Source: Batillaria attramentaria (taxonomy: Eukaryota; Mollusca; Gastropoda; Batillariidae). From it: a stretch of 64,000 nucleotides of DNA. Positions 12,004 to 22,545 of the stretch are shown here, piece after piece. The translations under genes were made by a program, and so were the position numbers. The notes under the pieces are model-generated. The model made no database searches. It was given only the letters and a program-made list of their open reading frames with translations, and was not told the origin of the DNA. The stretch lies in NCBI GenBank assembly GCA_018292915.2, contig JACVVK020000489.1, positions 77,501 through 141,500 of the forward strand, written 5' to 3'. Positions within the stretch are counted from its first letter, which is position 1. The number at the start of each line of letters is the position of its first letter.

Positions 12004-12795
12004 GGAGAAAGGCAGATTGTATTCTTCTAGCCGGGCGCATGTTGGCCAGACAGTAGGCGTACTGCTGACACCGACATCCAATCAAAACACATATCGTTTC
12101 TGGACGGAAGTCGGCAGAGGTTAAGAAGCGGTCACAGAGGAATTTAGGCGGATATGCTGTCCGCCTCGGTCATGTCCTGGAGGAAAATCAATTATTTCTG
12201 TTCTTTCTCTCCTGATTCAAACTGAACATAGAGACATTCAAGGACACTTCTTACCAGCATGCCTGAAAGAGAATTTCATTTTATCGCCTGACCTCGCGAT
12301 TATTCTAATTTCACATAACGAAAATGACATTAAAAAAAAAAAAAAAAAAACCAAACGTCCACCCCCCTTAAAAAAACAACAACAAAAAACCATAACCAAC
12401 AACAACAACAACAACAAAACCCCACAAACAACTGTAGTCTGTCACTGTATTGTAAATTTGTAACTTTTGTAATTTTATAAAGCACTGTTACTATGTATCC
12501 TTAGTCTCAACATTGTTGCGCACACTGTGCTGTTTTGTACTGCACTGTATTTAAAAAAAAAAAGGAAAGAAAGAGGAAAAGAAGCTGTTTATCTCTTTGT
12601 CTCTTTGTAGCAGGCAAGGAGAATTCATAAGCTTAAAGACATTCTTTGTTGTCTGTGTTTTTGTTTGTTGACTGTTGTAATTAGTGGTCTAGTTTTTTAA
12701 AAAATTGTTATCCCCATATAATTATGTACTTGCTGCATCTCGGAAGTGACTTTTTCTTGTGTATCACTACCTGGTTACTTCGTTCCACCCCCAGG

Positions 12796-12847
<52 letters not shown>

Positions 12848-13126
12848 CTATTTTTGTGTGTGTCATATTACTGTCAATGTGTCTTGTCAATTGTAAAATA
12901 ATCCCAGAAACAGAAATAAAAAAAAAGCTGAAAGACATTCAATTTATTTTTAACACTGACTCAAATAATAAGACTGTAATTTGAAGTTTCACTCGAACTA
13001 AAACCAGTCTCCACTGATAGATGTCTACGAAAGGCAAGCTGAGTATCATGAAACTGCTTTTAAAAAAAAATCCCAGCAAAGTGCTGCTTGCTGCTTCCTT
13101 CATGCCAAGTCGTAATCTATGTACAA
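11890..13126. other. Unannotated DNA with (GT)n arrays
   Basis: Contains (GCGT)n/(GT)n at 11947-12000, poly-A and CAA tracts at 12330-12420 and (GT)n at 12797-12846. No gene is recognised. Confidence 0.45.
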
Positions 13127-13238
13127 ATAATAATAATAATAAAGACTTATAAGGCGCCTATACGTAAGATAAGATAAGATACATTTATTTGCTTCTTAAT
13201 TACAATAAAGAATTGGGCTTGCTCCTCTTAATAAATAC

Positions 13239-13646
13239 ACATGTATACACAAACATACCACGGAAATACACATGTATACACAAACATACCACGGAAATAC
13301 ACATGTATACACAAACATACCACGGAAATACACATGTATACACAGACATACCACGGAAATACACATGCATACACAAACATACCACGGAAATACACATGCA
13401 TACACAAACATACCACGGAAATACACATGTATACACAAACATACCACGGAAATACACATGTATACACAGACATACCACGGAAATACACATGCATACACAA
13501 ACATACCACGGAAATACACATGTATACACAAACATACCACGGAAATACACATGTATATACAAACATACCACGGAAATACACATGTATATACAAACATACC
13601 ACGGAAATACACATGTATACACAAACATATCACGGAAATACAAAAC
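13239..13646. repeat. 31-bp minisatellite, 13 units
   Basis: Head-to-tail units containing ACACAAACATACCACGGAAA. Variants occur at fixed places: ATGTATAC versus ATGCATAC, ACAAAC versus ACAGAC, and TATATAC in units 11-12. The period is not a multiple of three, so all frames read as long repetitive ORFs; these are artefacts. There are no spacers, so it is not a CRISPR array. Confidence 0.97.
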
Positions 13647-14192
13647 CGACATACATGCATACATCATTACACACTCACACACTCACTCATTGGCTAAAAC
13701 ACAATTTAAGAAACAGACGTTGCCTCACATTAACTATGTTGAACAGCACTAAGAGTAACAATTAAGATGGAGGGGCAGACCTCACAAAGGATACAGATCA
13801 CAGGTAATAGTTCTCCTCTATATATCCTGATTCCTTCCTCATGCACACATCCACACACATCCTATCTTCCGAACTGGCACAAGCACCCGCACCCACCCAC
13901 ACACATCACGAGATAAGGTATATTGAACAGTTGGGGATGTAAGTTACACAGGCTCTAAGCGCCGTACATCATAACAAAAATTAAACAGGTATCACTGACA
14001 GTATACAGATGACATAAAGCACAACAATATAAACAAACATGAGTGATTGTTGCACGCCTAAGGAACGACAGCAAAATACATATACCGCACAATAAACAGC
14101 TTCCATACACACAGACTCACAGGGAACATTTAAACAACACCTCTCAACATGCAGGCTGACACGGTGTGCAAGGGCAGGGTAAAATCAAGATT

Positions 14193-14462
14193 TGGGCCCG
14201 CATGTAAATGTCGGGGTTAGGGAGTTTAGTCCCGGGTTAGAGTCTAACCTCGAACTAAACTAGCTCTGTTATTTTTTGGTTTTAAATCAGGAAGCGGGCC
14301 CACTCCAGCAAGGTGTCTAAGCTGTTACAGAAGGATTTTTCTTCCTTTCTTCGCTTCCTTTTTTTTTAAATTTAATTTTGCTTTGGGGTTTCTTTTGTCC
14401 TAGTCTGGGTTATGCCCGTAGCCGTGGGTTAAAGTAACCTCGACTTTTACATACGGGCCCAG
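14193..14462 (-). mobile_element. M1 MITE-like element
   Basis: Ends GGGCCCGCATGTAAATGTCG and CGACTTTTACATACGGGCCC are inverted copies. It is in the opposite orientation to the copy at 9672 and lies inside the LINE remnant. Confidence 0.88.
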
Positions 14463-14530
14463 TTATCAGTTTTAAATAGGTGGGTTTTAAGACAGCGTTT
14501 GAAATAATCTGAGGGGGGGGGGGGTATACT

Positions 14531-14864
14531 TTGATCTAACAGAAATGTTAAATTACATGCATACTCGCTCCTGGCCTTACATTTTGATTGCGGGTGGTTG
14601 TGTGGAGTCTTTAGTTCCTGAGGGAAATGGAATTCTAGGAGGAAGAATGAAGAAAAGAGGCACACAAAACGACGTTAATTTGACACAGGACTCCAATTGT
14701 CTGCGCACGATCAGCATCAATGTTCGCGCGATAAAGAGAGCATCCACGCATTCGCCTATACACCCACGTTCACACACATACGCATGCATGCGCGCAAGCA
14801 CGCACGCACTCAAGCGCTCACGCGCGCGCGCGCGCGCACACACACATACACACACGCGCGCGCG

Positions 14865-14903
<39 letters not shown>

Positions 14904-15021
14904 CACACACACACACACATACGGACGCGCGAGCGAACACGCACACACGCGGACGCGCGAGCGAACACACACGCACACAGACACACACACACGGACGCAC
15001 GAGCGGACAGACAGACAGACA

Positions 15022-15063
<42 letters not shown>

Positions 15064-15495
15064 CTCAGTACACACAGAAGCACACTTGTTCAACTCTTGA
15101 CACTGTGCACCGAATAGCTCCTTGGCTCCGGACAACAGGTCACAACCCTCAACAGTTCTCAAAGCCCCCCAGAGGTCACAATGTCACCAGACCCAATACC
15201 TCACAGCCAACAGCGTTTTTTGGAATCGATCTCGTTTTAACATGATCAGGGGTTACTCCGTCCGACTCTCCCGCAATTTCAGTTTCTCCTTCTCCTTAGG
15301 CCTTCTCTACACCCCCACCTTTCCTCCTATTCGGGCCCCCCTCCTCCCACCCAACACATCAACGGGGCTTTATTCTCTTATTGTAAACACAATGCCATGC
15401 GAAAGAGAACGTTTTGATATGGACATAATCTGGTCTCGGCGCCTCGGCACCGACGCGATGAAAGCACACACAGCCAAATCACAGCGAGCATACCG

Positions 15496-15575
<80 letters not shown>

Positions 15576-15792
15576 ACGTCAGTTCAAGTGTCTTTACATC
15601 TTTTCTTCCAGATTATTTTGGATCCGATCACGGCACCGACTGAACAGTATTCAGCTACGGCTTTACCACGCTTTGAGGGTGTGCCTGCCAGACTCAGCCC
15701 ACTTAGAAACTTTCTGAATATACTCCCCCGAGAACAAACAGTCAGAACAAATACCTTGCATTCAAAGCCAAGATCACTGATTCTGTGGAGCG

Positions 15793-15823
<31 letters not shown>

Positions 15824-15879
15824 CCCCTCTGATTCCAAGGTCTTTGCCCTTACCCTCTCTCTCTTACCATACACACAAG
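14531..15879. other. Microsatellite-rich non-coding DNA
   Basis: A compound CA/CG/GA-type array spans about 14760-15060, (CA)n(GA)n lies at 15497-15572, and a CG-CA tract at 15790-15823. Threonine-histidine open frames through these are compositional. No gene is seen before about 15880. Confidence 0.6.
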
Positions 15880-16154
15880 ATACAGTGCTAGGAGGAAACC
15901 AACAACTACCACCCTATGGACAGTTGTGTGTGCAACAACCACAGCAACCCCCACCGCAGCACCCGACCTTCGCTTCGACCCTACCACAGTGGCAGCATCA
16001 GACGCAGCTTTCTGGTGTCTCACAGTGGCAGGACTGCCACCAGCAGCTGCAGTACCCCGGATACTATGGCTCTGTGTTCCCATTCCCCTATGGGGTTATT
16101 CCTGTTGTCCAGGGCGGCCAGTGGTCTGTTCTCAGTGGCCAGGTGCGAGGATGA
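15880..16154 (+). other. Candidate Gln/Pro-rich coding segment
   Basis: After a pyrimidine-rich tract (CTTACCCTCTCTCTCTTACC) and an AG, an open frame of about 90 codons ends at TGA 16152-16154. Its peptide is rich in Q, P, Y and G, with segments such as QQPQQPPPQHPTFAS and QYPGYYGSVFPFPYGV, and does not derive from a simple DNA repeat. It lies 540 bp upstream of the LINE endonuclease ORF. It could be the end of that LINE's ORF1 or a host terminal exon behind a 3' splice site. I do not recognise the protein. Confidence 0.35.
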
Positions 16155-16693
16155 TAAATAATCCTCATGGTGATCACGCTGTGAGTGTTTGTTGTGCTAG
16201 TATAGTCTTGTCTTTGCTCCAGGCAGAATTTCTGACGTGGTGTATGACCTGACTTGTGGTCAAGTTATTTAGCCTTTCTAGGCTGAGTAGTAGGCGATCG
16301 GATACCAGTCGCAACTTGGATATATATGTGTGAACTCAACGGATACAAATTGATTCTGTGGATACCAATGACCTCTGTGGATACCAGGAAATTCTGAAAA
16401 CGTTCTTTTTTCAACTATTCTGGATTCCTTGTTTTTGGTCATCTGTGACAGTGTGGTGTGTAACCTTCTTCTGATTGGTTGGATAAGTTATATTCTTATC
16501 CTGGTTTTCTGTTTTACACTCCACGTGACATTCTCTTACAAACATTTTTACTGAGCCCCGTGGATATACACTCCAGAGCTGCTTAGGACTCATTTCAGTA
16601 ATTTGGTGTTCTGAAATATTTTTATTCCATTCTTTTTACTTCATACCAGTTAGCAATTATTATATTTTTCTGAGGTGAAATTTTGACGGCAGA
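16155..16693 (+). other. Probable LINE 5' or inter-ORF region
   Basis: No coding capacity. The motif GTGGATACCA occurs twice, near 16360 and 16378. It precedes the LINE endonuclease ATG at 16694 and may be its 5' untranslated or inter-ORF region; the 5' boundary was not found. Confidence 0.35.
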
Positions 16694-17665
16694 ATGGCCG
16701 ATCCTACACGTTCTCAAAAACAGCATAGTAAGCCCCACATTGGATTTATCAATATTTACCATTTATACAATAAGGTGAGTGACTTATCTGTTTACTTCTA
16801 TGAATCTGAACCATTCCACCTGTTTGGTCTTAGTGAAACGCGATTAAGTAAAACTGTCAGTGACGACGACATTAGTATCCCTAATTTTTCTATTGTTCGT
16901 CGAGATGCTAGTATTCCCGGTGAAACGGGTATTGCAGTGTACGTCAGTCATTCGACTCATTCTGTCCAACACTTAGTACGCCGCCGTAGTGATCTTGAAA
17001 TTCCTGAAGTTGAATGTTTATGGATTGAATTTAAGGTTCCCAAAAGTCGGCCATTGTTCATAGGATTTGTCTACCGTAACCTCGATGCCACCTATGAATG
17101 GTATGATAACTTTTTACGTGCTGTTGAGAAGGTAGGCATACCAAGTAGTGATGTCCTTCTGTTGGGAGATTTTAATATCAATCTGCTTAAATCTAATGCA
17201 GCCTGGGACTGCACAACCACCCTAGTAGGCCTGAACCAATTAATCACATCGCCCACTAGAACCACACCGACCTCATCAACACTCATTGACCACATTTATA
17301 CAAATCGTCCTCATCTAGTAACAAATGTCTATGTTCCTAATCTCAGTATTAGTGATCACTGTCCAGTTGCGTGCTCATGGGTGTCAACATTTCCCGTCAT
17401 ACCCAAGCGTGGTCATACAACGATAAGCTTTAAATGTTTTAAACGCTTTAATGAGACCGCGTTTCTTTTTGATCTCTCCCAAACCCCCTTTAGTCAAGTA
17501 TTTAATGAAACTGACCCTGAGGCTGCGTTGGCGCTCTGGTACAAGCTGCTTAATGCTGTACTCAACAAACATGCGCCAATCCGCCAGAAACGGGTCAAAC
17601 GCAATAATCCACCTGCCTGGCTTACACAGGAAATTATTCAAGCGATGTCCTTCGGGATGAGCTAA
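16694..17665 (+). pseudogene. LINE endonuclease domain (EEP/AP-endonuclease-like)
   Basis: A 323-codon frame that would nick target DNA for target-primed reverse transcription. Visible motifs of the exonuclease-endonuclease-phosphatase fold are IGFINI (residues 17-22), LSETR (46-50, metal-binding Glu), GETGIAVYV (76-84), LLLGDFNI (155-162), STLIDHIYTN (195-204) and SDHCP (220-224). The key residues are all present. The frame ends with a premature TAA at 17663. The minus-one frame continues with plausible LINE sequence into the reverse transcriptase, so a frameshift lies near 17640-17665. ATG at 16694 is the first Met and gives a normal N-terminus for this family. Confidence 0.9.
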
Positions 17666-18819
17666 GAGCACGGAAACAATTCACTGAGTACAAAAAGCAA
17701 CGTAACCTTGTCAAAACTCTGGTCCGCCGGGCTAAGCGATCTCTTTGTGATCAGATGATTAAAAACAACAAAGATACAGCTTCACTCTGGCGTGCCTTGT
17801 CAGTTGTGACAGGAGGTCACGGCAAGAAGTCGTCAAATGTTCCTCCTGATCTCACAGCAAACAAATTTAATAATCACTTTTTGTCAGTTGCGGAGGTTCT
17901 TGCTAACTGTTGTGACAACAGTCACCAGTACACGTGCCCTCATGTTCTGCAGACTTTCTGTGAGCAGAGAACTGCTGAATCAGACCCCTTTGTCATACCT
18001 CCTTTGGCGGTACACGAAGTGGGCGGATTCGTCAGCTCAATGCGAAGCAAAAAGTCATCAGGACTTGATGAAATTAGCCCCAAAATACTTAAGATGTCAC
18101 TTCCGTACACTATAGAGTCTTTAACTTACATTTATAACCTTTGTATCAAGCATCATTCATTTCCAAATGAATTTAAACATGCCAAAGTTATACCACTGCC
18201 CAAAACAAAAGATGTAACAGATGTAAATAATTTTAGACCCATTTCTCTGTTGTCTGTCTTGTCTAAGCCTCTAGAAAGGCATGTGCACAAATACCTTCTC
18301 CAGTACCTTGATAGTCATAATCTTCTCTACTCACTTCAGTCAGGGTTTCGCCCTAAACACTCGTGCCAAACAGCTTTGTCTAGATTAGTTGACACTTGGC
18401 TGTCTTCGGTGAACAAGTTACAAGTAACAGGAGTAGTGTTTCTAGACTTTAAAAAAGCCTTCGATTTAGTGAACCATGAAATTCTACTGCAGAAACTAAA
18501 ATGCTATTTGCCCAGCTCTGAAGCAGTCACGTTCTTCAAATCCTACTTGTCTGATAGAAAACAGAAAGTTCTTGTAAACGGATGTTTTTCTTCTCCTGGC
18601 ATAATGAAGCACGGTGTGCCCCAGGGCTCTGTCCTTGGGCCATTACTCTTCCGTTTATTTATTAACGACTTACCTCTTCACTTAACCCATAAGGAAGTTA
18701 CATGTGACTTGTTCGCAGACGATACAACAATACATACTCCAGACAAGGACATAGTTAATGTTAGTGTTCGTTTACAACAGAGCCTGGATGAAGTCTCTGG
18801 TGTAATACTAACCACATGA
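17666..18819 (+). pseudogene. LINE reverse transcriptase domain
   Basis: Frame 1 is open from about 17641 and codes the linker and reverse transcriptase. Counting from the Met at 17755, the conserved blocks are FRPISLLSVLSK (160-171), LQSGFRPKHSC (194-204), FLDFKKAFDLV (229-239, catalytic Asp 231), HGVPQGSVLGP (286-296) and LFADD (319-323, catalytic Asp pair). All catalytic residues are present. The frame breaks near 18800: TGA at 18817 ends it, and the next frame continues with HMILNPTKTECMV, as expected after the active site. Function requires an intact frame, so this copy is dead. Confidence 0.92.
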
Positions 18820-19521
18820 TTTTAAACCCCACTAAGACTGAATGTATGGTTATAACCACACGTCAGAAACACCAGCTCGGTCCTCTGTCTCTCGGCTTGT
18901 CCCTTGGTGACCGCGACATACAGCAGGTTACTGGGGATTACGGTGGACAACCAGTTCAAATGGCAGAGCCATATCAATAACGTGTGTAAGACAGTGTCCC
19001 GTAACCTGTACATGTTGTCTAGACTGAAATATGTAGTCGACGTTGATGCCCGCAAAATTTTCTATGCAGCAGCACACATCAAATCTCACATAGACTACGT
19101 ATCAACAGTGTGGGACGGTTCAGGCGAAGTTCACATAAAGAGGCTGAATTCCTTGCATAGGAGAGCAGCGAAGGTAATCCTTCCAGACCCCCTCTTAGCC
19201 ACAGACCAAAAACTTTGCAAATTGGAGATGCTACCTTTGAAAGAGCACCTTCAGTATAACAAAGGTGTGATGATGTACAAAGCATGGAACCATTCTCTTC
19301 CGTCATATTTTTGCTCCCTGTTCTCACATCATGAGTCTCCTTCTTCTAGGTTTGAGAAACAGTTTTGCGTTCCTCGTCCAAGAATTGATATATTTAAATC
19401 CAGTATTTCATATTCTGGAACCATTTTATGGAACTCGCTGCCTCTCCTTGTCAGGACAGCCCCATCACTTACCACCTTTAAGGAAAGGCTTTTTATTTAC
19501 CTATTTTCACATATACAATAG
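18820..19521 (+). pseudogene. LINE reverse transcriptase thumb and C-terminal region
   Basis: After a short stretch in another frame (about 18820-18920) the reading returns to frame 1 with LLGITVDNQFKW and runs to TAG at 19519-19521. Segments such as LNSLHRRAAKVILPD and ILWNSLPLLVRT correspond to LNSLYRRAFKLILPD and TLWNNLPSVVQS in the copy at 49409-50282, so both belong to the same clade. A small deletion near 18920-18935, possibly between repeated GTTACTGGG-like words, would explain the last frame change. Confidence 0.88.
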
Positions 19522-19640
19522 ACCATTAATTTTTTCATGTACATTGTACAATTATTTGCCCCCAGTATTATGCAGCATCCATGTCATCTAACACATCTTT
19601 ATAAAATGTATCATTTAGTTTTTAAAATGCTGATTATATA

Positions 19641-19666
19641 CTACTCCACATTTGCTTTGCATCACT
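19641..19666 (+). repeat. Left terminal inverted repeat of Tc1/mariner
   Basis: 26 bp starting CTACTCCACATTTGCTTTGC, an exact reverse complement of 21195-21220, preceded by the TA target site. Confidence 0.96.
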
Positions 19667-19909
19667 ACAGAGACAAAGACTGTTGAATAGACGATTTGCT
19701 TTTATTTCATTAAGGTAAGTACATTGCAATCCTCGGGCATAAGGCAACAAAACAGAACAATCATAACCGAAAATTTCATTCAGAAAACAGTTGAAAAGGC
19801 AGAAGTCCCAGCCTACCCTCAAAATCAGGGATATTCAGCATATGGGCAGAAAAAAGGTGGTGTCATTCAAAAGCAAACAAGGTGTTGCTGAACGAGCTGA
19901 AATGGAATG

Positions 19910-20950
19910 TCAGTATCGCGTGTGACCTCCTGGAGCCGCAATGACTGCCTGACAGCGCCGCCTCATGGAACAGATGAGGTTCCGGATCGTCTGCTGGGGG
20001 ATCTGGTCCCACTCCTGCTGAAGGGCCTGTCCAAGCTGCGCCAGCGTGGGGGGTGGGTTGACACGTGCACGTACAGCTCGTCCGATCATGTGCCAAACGT
20101 GTTCAATTGGATTAAGATCCGGGGACCTGGCTGGCCACTCCATGCGCTCCATGGATTCCTCTTCAAGGTACTGGTCCACAATGCGTGCTCTGTGTGGGCG
20201 GGCGTTGTCGTCCATGAGAATGAACTCGGGACCAATGGCACCAGCGCAGGGTCTCACGACAGGGTCCAAAATCTCATCCCGGTACCGTATTGCCGTCAGC
20301 GTGCCGTTCCAGAACACGTGGAGGTCGGTCTTGCCCTGAACACTGATGCCACCCCAGACCATCAGGGAACCGCCGCCATACCGGTCGTGCTGGGCCACAA
20401 AGGCATTGTGGAAGCGTTGATTCCTACGTCTCCACACTCTCTGGCGACGATCTCTCATGTCCAGGCAAAACCTTGACTCGTCCGTGAACAAGACGGGCGT
20501 CCATTCCGCGACGGTCCACCTTGCGTGCTGCTGTGCCCAGGCAAGTCTTCCTCTCCTGTGCCGCTGAGTCAAAGGAACGCGGATTGCAGCGGCTCTGGAG
20601 CTCAGGCCAGCCTCATGAAGTCTCCTCCTCACAGTTTCAGTGGAAATCCGAGTCCCAGTTGCGTGACGGAGGTCATTTTGGAGCTGAGTCGCGTGCCAGA
20701 AGGGGTGTCGGTGAGCCTGCATGACGAGGAATCTGTCTTCGCGCTGAGTTGTGATCCGAGTTCTGCCACCAGAATGCCTTCGTGAGACAGTCCCTGTAGT
20801 CTGGTAGCGATTCCATAGTCGTGAGATGACACTTTGCGTGACATTAAGGGCTTGAGCCACATGACGCTGAGAAGACCCAGCCTCCAGCATCCCGACACCT
20901 CTGGCCATCTCAGTGTCAGTCAAACGTCTCTGGAGCAGTTGTCGAGGCAT
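19910..20950 (-). CDS. Tc1/mariner transposase (DD34E), intact
   Basis: A 346-aa transposase that would bind the element's terminal repeats and cut and paste it at TA sites in the nucleus. The N-terminal helix-turn-helix region covers about residues 10-110. It includes SQRHVAQALNVTQSVISRLW (27-46) and a GGRTR basic stretch (61-65) where the family usually has GRPR. The catalytic domain has VLFTDESRF (Asp157), GGGSLMVWGGIS (192-203), ILMDDNARPH (Asp248) and RSPDLNPIEHVW (Glu283). Exactly 34 residues separate the second Asp and the Glu. Length is normal for the family and there are no frameshifts or internal stops. ATG at 20950 lies about 245 bp inside the right terminal repeat. Base composition is richer in G and C than the flanks. 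Expression and activity are not shown by sequence. Confidence 0.96.
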   Translation of the reverse strand: MPRQLLQRRLTDTEMARGVGMLEAGSSQRHVAQALNVTQSVISRLWNRYQTTGTVSRRHSGGRTRITTQREDRFLVMQAHRHPFWHATQLQNDLRHATGTRISTETVRRRLHEAGLSSRAAAIRVPLTQRHRRGRLAWAQQHARWTVAEWTPVLFTDESRFCLDMRDRRQRVWRRRNQRFHNAFVAQHDRYGGGSLMVWGGISVQGKTDLHVFWNGTLTAIRYRDEILDPVVRPCAGAIGPEFILMDDNARPHRARIVDQYLEEESMERMEWPARSPDLNPIEHVWHMIGRAVRARVNPPPTLAQLGQALQQEWDQIPQQTIRNLICSMRRRCQAVIAAPGGHTRY

Positions 20951-21194
20951 GGTGTAGGAGCAGGCAAGACCAAAATGACACTAATCTTTTTCCCATCACT
21001 AAACCAGATTTTGCCATGAGCACTATTCACAAGCAAATTTGAGGGTTATGGTGGTCAACTGCATTATGATGCATGGCGTGCACACAATTCACGAAGTTGG
21101 CGATGTCATTACAATCAATAATCATGCCCGTACCCGTAAAAAGTAACAACAGTTGCAAATCTGGCAGTGGGCTTTTATCAATCCCAAAACGAAC

Positions 21195-21220
21195 AGTGAT
21201 GCAAAGCAAATGTGGAGTAG
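21195..21220 (-). repeat. Right terminal inverted repeat of Tc1/mariner
   Basis: 26 bp, exact reverse complement of 19641-19666, followed by TA. The transposase gene starts about 245 bp inside this end. Confidence 0.96.
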
Positions 21221-21222
21221 TA

Positions 21223-21231
21223 TAATTATAA

Positions 21232-21269
<38 letters not shown>

Positions 21270-21391
21270 ACTTACTAAGTTTCTGTGTGTTTACTTACTA
21301 AGTTTCTGTAGTTTAGCAACGGCAAGGTTGTAAACTGGCCGATGGCCAAAATCTTCTACCGTTGAAAAATAAAGGTTTGTCATTGTCATTG
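21223..21391 (+). other. Displaced 3' end of the LINE
   Basis: (GT)n at 21237-21266, a duplicated TTTACTTACTAAGTTTCTGT (about 21267 and 21289), then AAAAATAAAGGTTTG and TCATTG repeats. A polyadenylation-like AATAAA followed by a short tandem tail is the usual LINE 3' structure. Confidence 0.6.
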
Positions 21392-21421
21392 TCTCTCTCT
21401 CCACGCACACAGACACACACA

Positions 21422-21464
<43 letters not shown>

Positions 21465-22297
21465 GCGCGCACGCACACGCGTACGCACACACTCCTGTGA
21501 GGCTGTGACCCGCCTACCCACCTCCTTTGACTTCTTTGTATCCTGCTCTGATGCCCTTTGTCTTCTTTGTATTCTGCTCTGATGCCTTTTGTCTTCTTTG
21601 TATTATGCTCTGATGCCCTCTCAGCACTAGTTCAACACTTGTTGCCAGCGGTCTGCATAATCAGTTAATTACTACTGCTGCTAGTATTGTGAGTTAGTCC
21701 ATCTCCCCAGTTTCTTCGTTCAAAGCGCTGCGAGCTGAATTCCAACACGTACGTTCACGTGAGTCACACGCATCCACTCCCACACAGACGACAGGCACGT
21801 AGTGCAAAAAGATCTCCATAATTGCTTCGAATTTTGGAATTTAGAATTGGGTTTATTGAATCATGTTGGCATGTTTCTAAGTTAGCACCAGGGAGAGTTG
21901 TTCGCATTAACCTTCTTTTTGCGATGATAGCATTATAATCAGTTTCGAATTATTTTTGAGAACAAAAAGATTACGTGTCTGCCTTGCTCCCAAACTCTGA
22001 TCATGTATTTTCAGCCATCTGCAATTTTCCTCTCAGCTTTCGACACGCAAACTGCATTAAATCTGACGATGGACACGGAAATTAATCTGTACGTGCACGC
22101 ACAAGCTCCCTGACCAAATCTCACAAAACGTCGAAACTGTCAACGAACATGCAATGTATATTTTTCAAATCCTATAAAACAGGAAAGTGTTTTGAGTTTA
22201 TGGAATAAATTGTTTGGTTCGTTGCAAGAACCTTCTAGCTGTTTTCTGACCCTTTTTCCGGCTGAACTTTTTGCCCATTTATCAAGCTTTCCCTGTG
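21392..22297. other. Microsatellites and a diverged SINE-B remnant
   Basis: CT and CA arrays at 21391-21490 are followed by two or three imperfect repeats of TTGTCTTCTTTGTATTCTGC (21525-21615). At 21705-21870 (minus strand) lies a diverged SINE-B body with CAAAGCGCTGCGAGCTGAA and CACGTGAGTCACACGCAT. Nothing is recognised after that. Confidence 0.55.
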
Positions 22298-22540
22298 AAA
22301 CAGGAGGGTCGGTTGGTTCATCCCGTTGAGCGTTGGACTCGAGATCTGAACGCTCCGGGTTCGAATCCCATCTCAAAAGGTCAAAGAACACATATGCACG
22401 TGGCCTCAAAATGTCTGCATATTCCCTACTAACCTCAGGCATCATAGTCACCCCTAAAAAAATGCTTCAATCTAGAAACAAAAATTACCATGCACCAAAT
22501 CTTCAGGGGTACGTACCTGACAGGAGTTTTAAAAAATAGA
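22298..22540 (+). mobile_element. SINE-E (tRNA-derived)
   Basis: A tRNA-like head with box B GGTTCGAATCCC at about 22357 is followed by AAAATGTCTGCATATTCCC and ends CGTACCTGACAGGAG plus an A-rich tail. The body recurs inverted at 41380-41510 and 63954-64000 and more weakly at 62930-63010. Confidence 0.7.
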
Positions 22541-22545
22541 ATGTC

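Larger units (their letters stand above)
13127..14530 (-). mobile_element. LINE 3' remnant, interrupted by M1
   Basis: On the minus strand a C-terminal-like peptide FKRCLKTHLFKTDN (coded about 14465-14520) resembles the final residues of the other LINE copies. Beyond the M1 insertion comes a long untranslated region with a GTACGGCGCTTAGAGC motif, a 31-bp minisatellite, and an end with AATAAATGTATC, GGCGCCTTATAAG and (ATT)n. The layout matches CR1/L2-like 3' ends. The coding part is too short to be certain. Confidence 0.5.
19641..21220 (-). mobile_element. Complete Tc1/mariner transposon, 1580 bp
   Basis: Perfect 26-bp terminal inverted repeats (19641-19666 and 21195-21220) begin CTACTCCACATTTGC on each end and are flanked by TA (19639-19640 and 21221-21222), the duplication typical of the superfamily. 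One intact transposase gene fills the centre. The termini are identical and the gene is open, so the insertion looks recent. It sits in the 3' region of an older, decayed LINE. Confidence 0.95.
16694..21391 (+). mobile_element. CR1/L2/Jockey-type LINE, split by a Tc1/mariner insertion
   Basis: Non-LTR retrotransposon with an N-terminal endonuclease and a reverse transcriptase in one original reading frame, now broken at least three times. Coding sequence ends at 19521, and its 3' untranslated part is cut at 19640 by a 1580-bp DNA transposon. Sequence after the transposon (GT array, then GTTGAAAAATAAAGGTTTG and TCATTG repeats up to about 21391) has the AATAAA-plus-tandem-tail layout seen in the related LINE copy at 49409. 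I infer it is the displaced 3' end. The clade call rests on motifs only. Confidence 0.8.

Noticed and set aside
13239..13646. CRISPR-like regular repeat array
   Set aside because: Units are contiguous 31-bp tandem copies with no spacers, in a eukaryotic context.
13189..13765. Long ORFs of 128-187 codons on both strands over the 31-bp array
   Set aside because: All are repeats of the same 31-bp unit read in shifting frames. Open frames on both strands at once indicate a satellite, not a gene.
14545..15245. ORFs of 168-190 codons around 14.5-15.2 kb
   Set aside because: The sequence is dominated by CA/CG microsatellites giving Thr-His or Cys-Val repeats.
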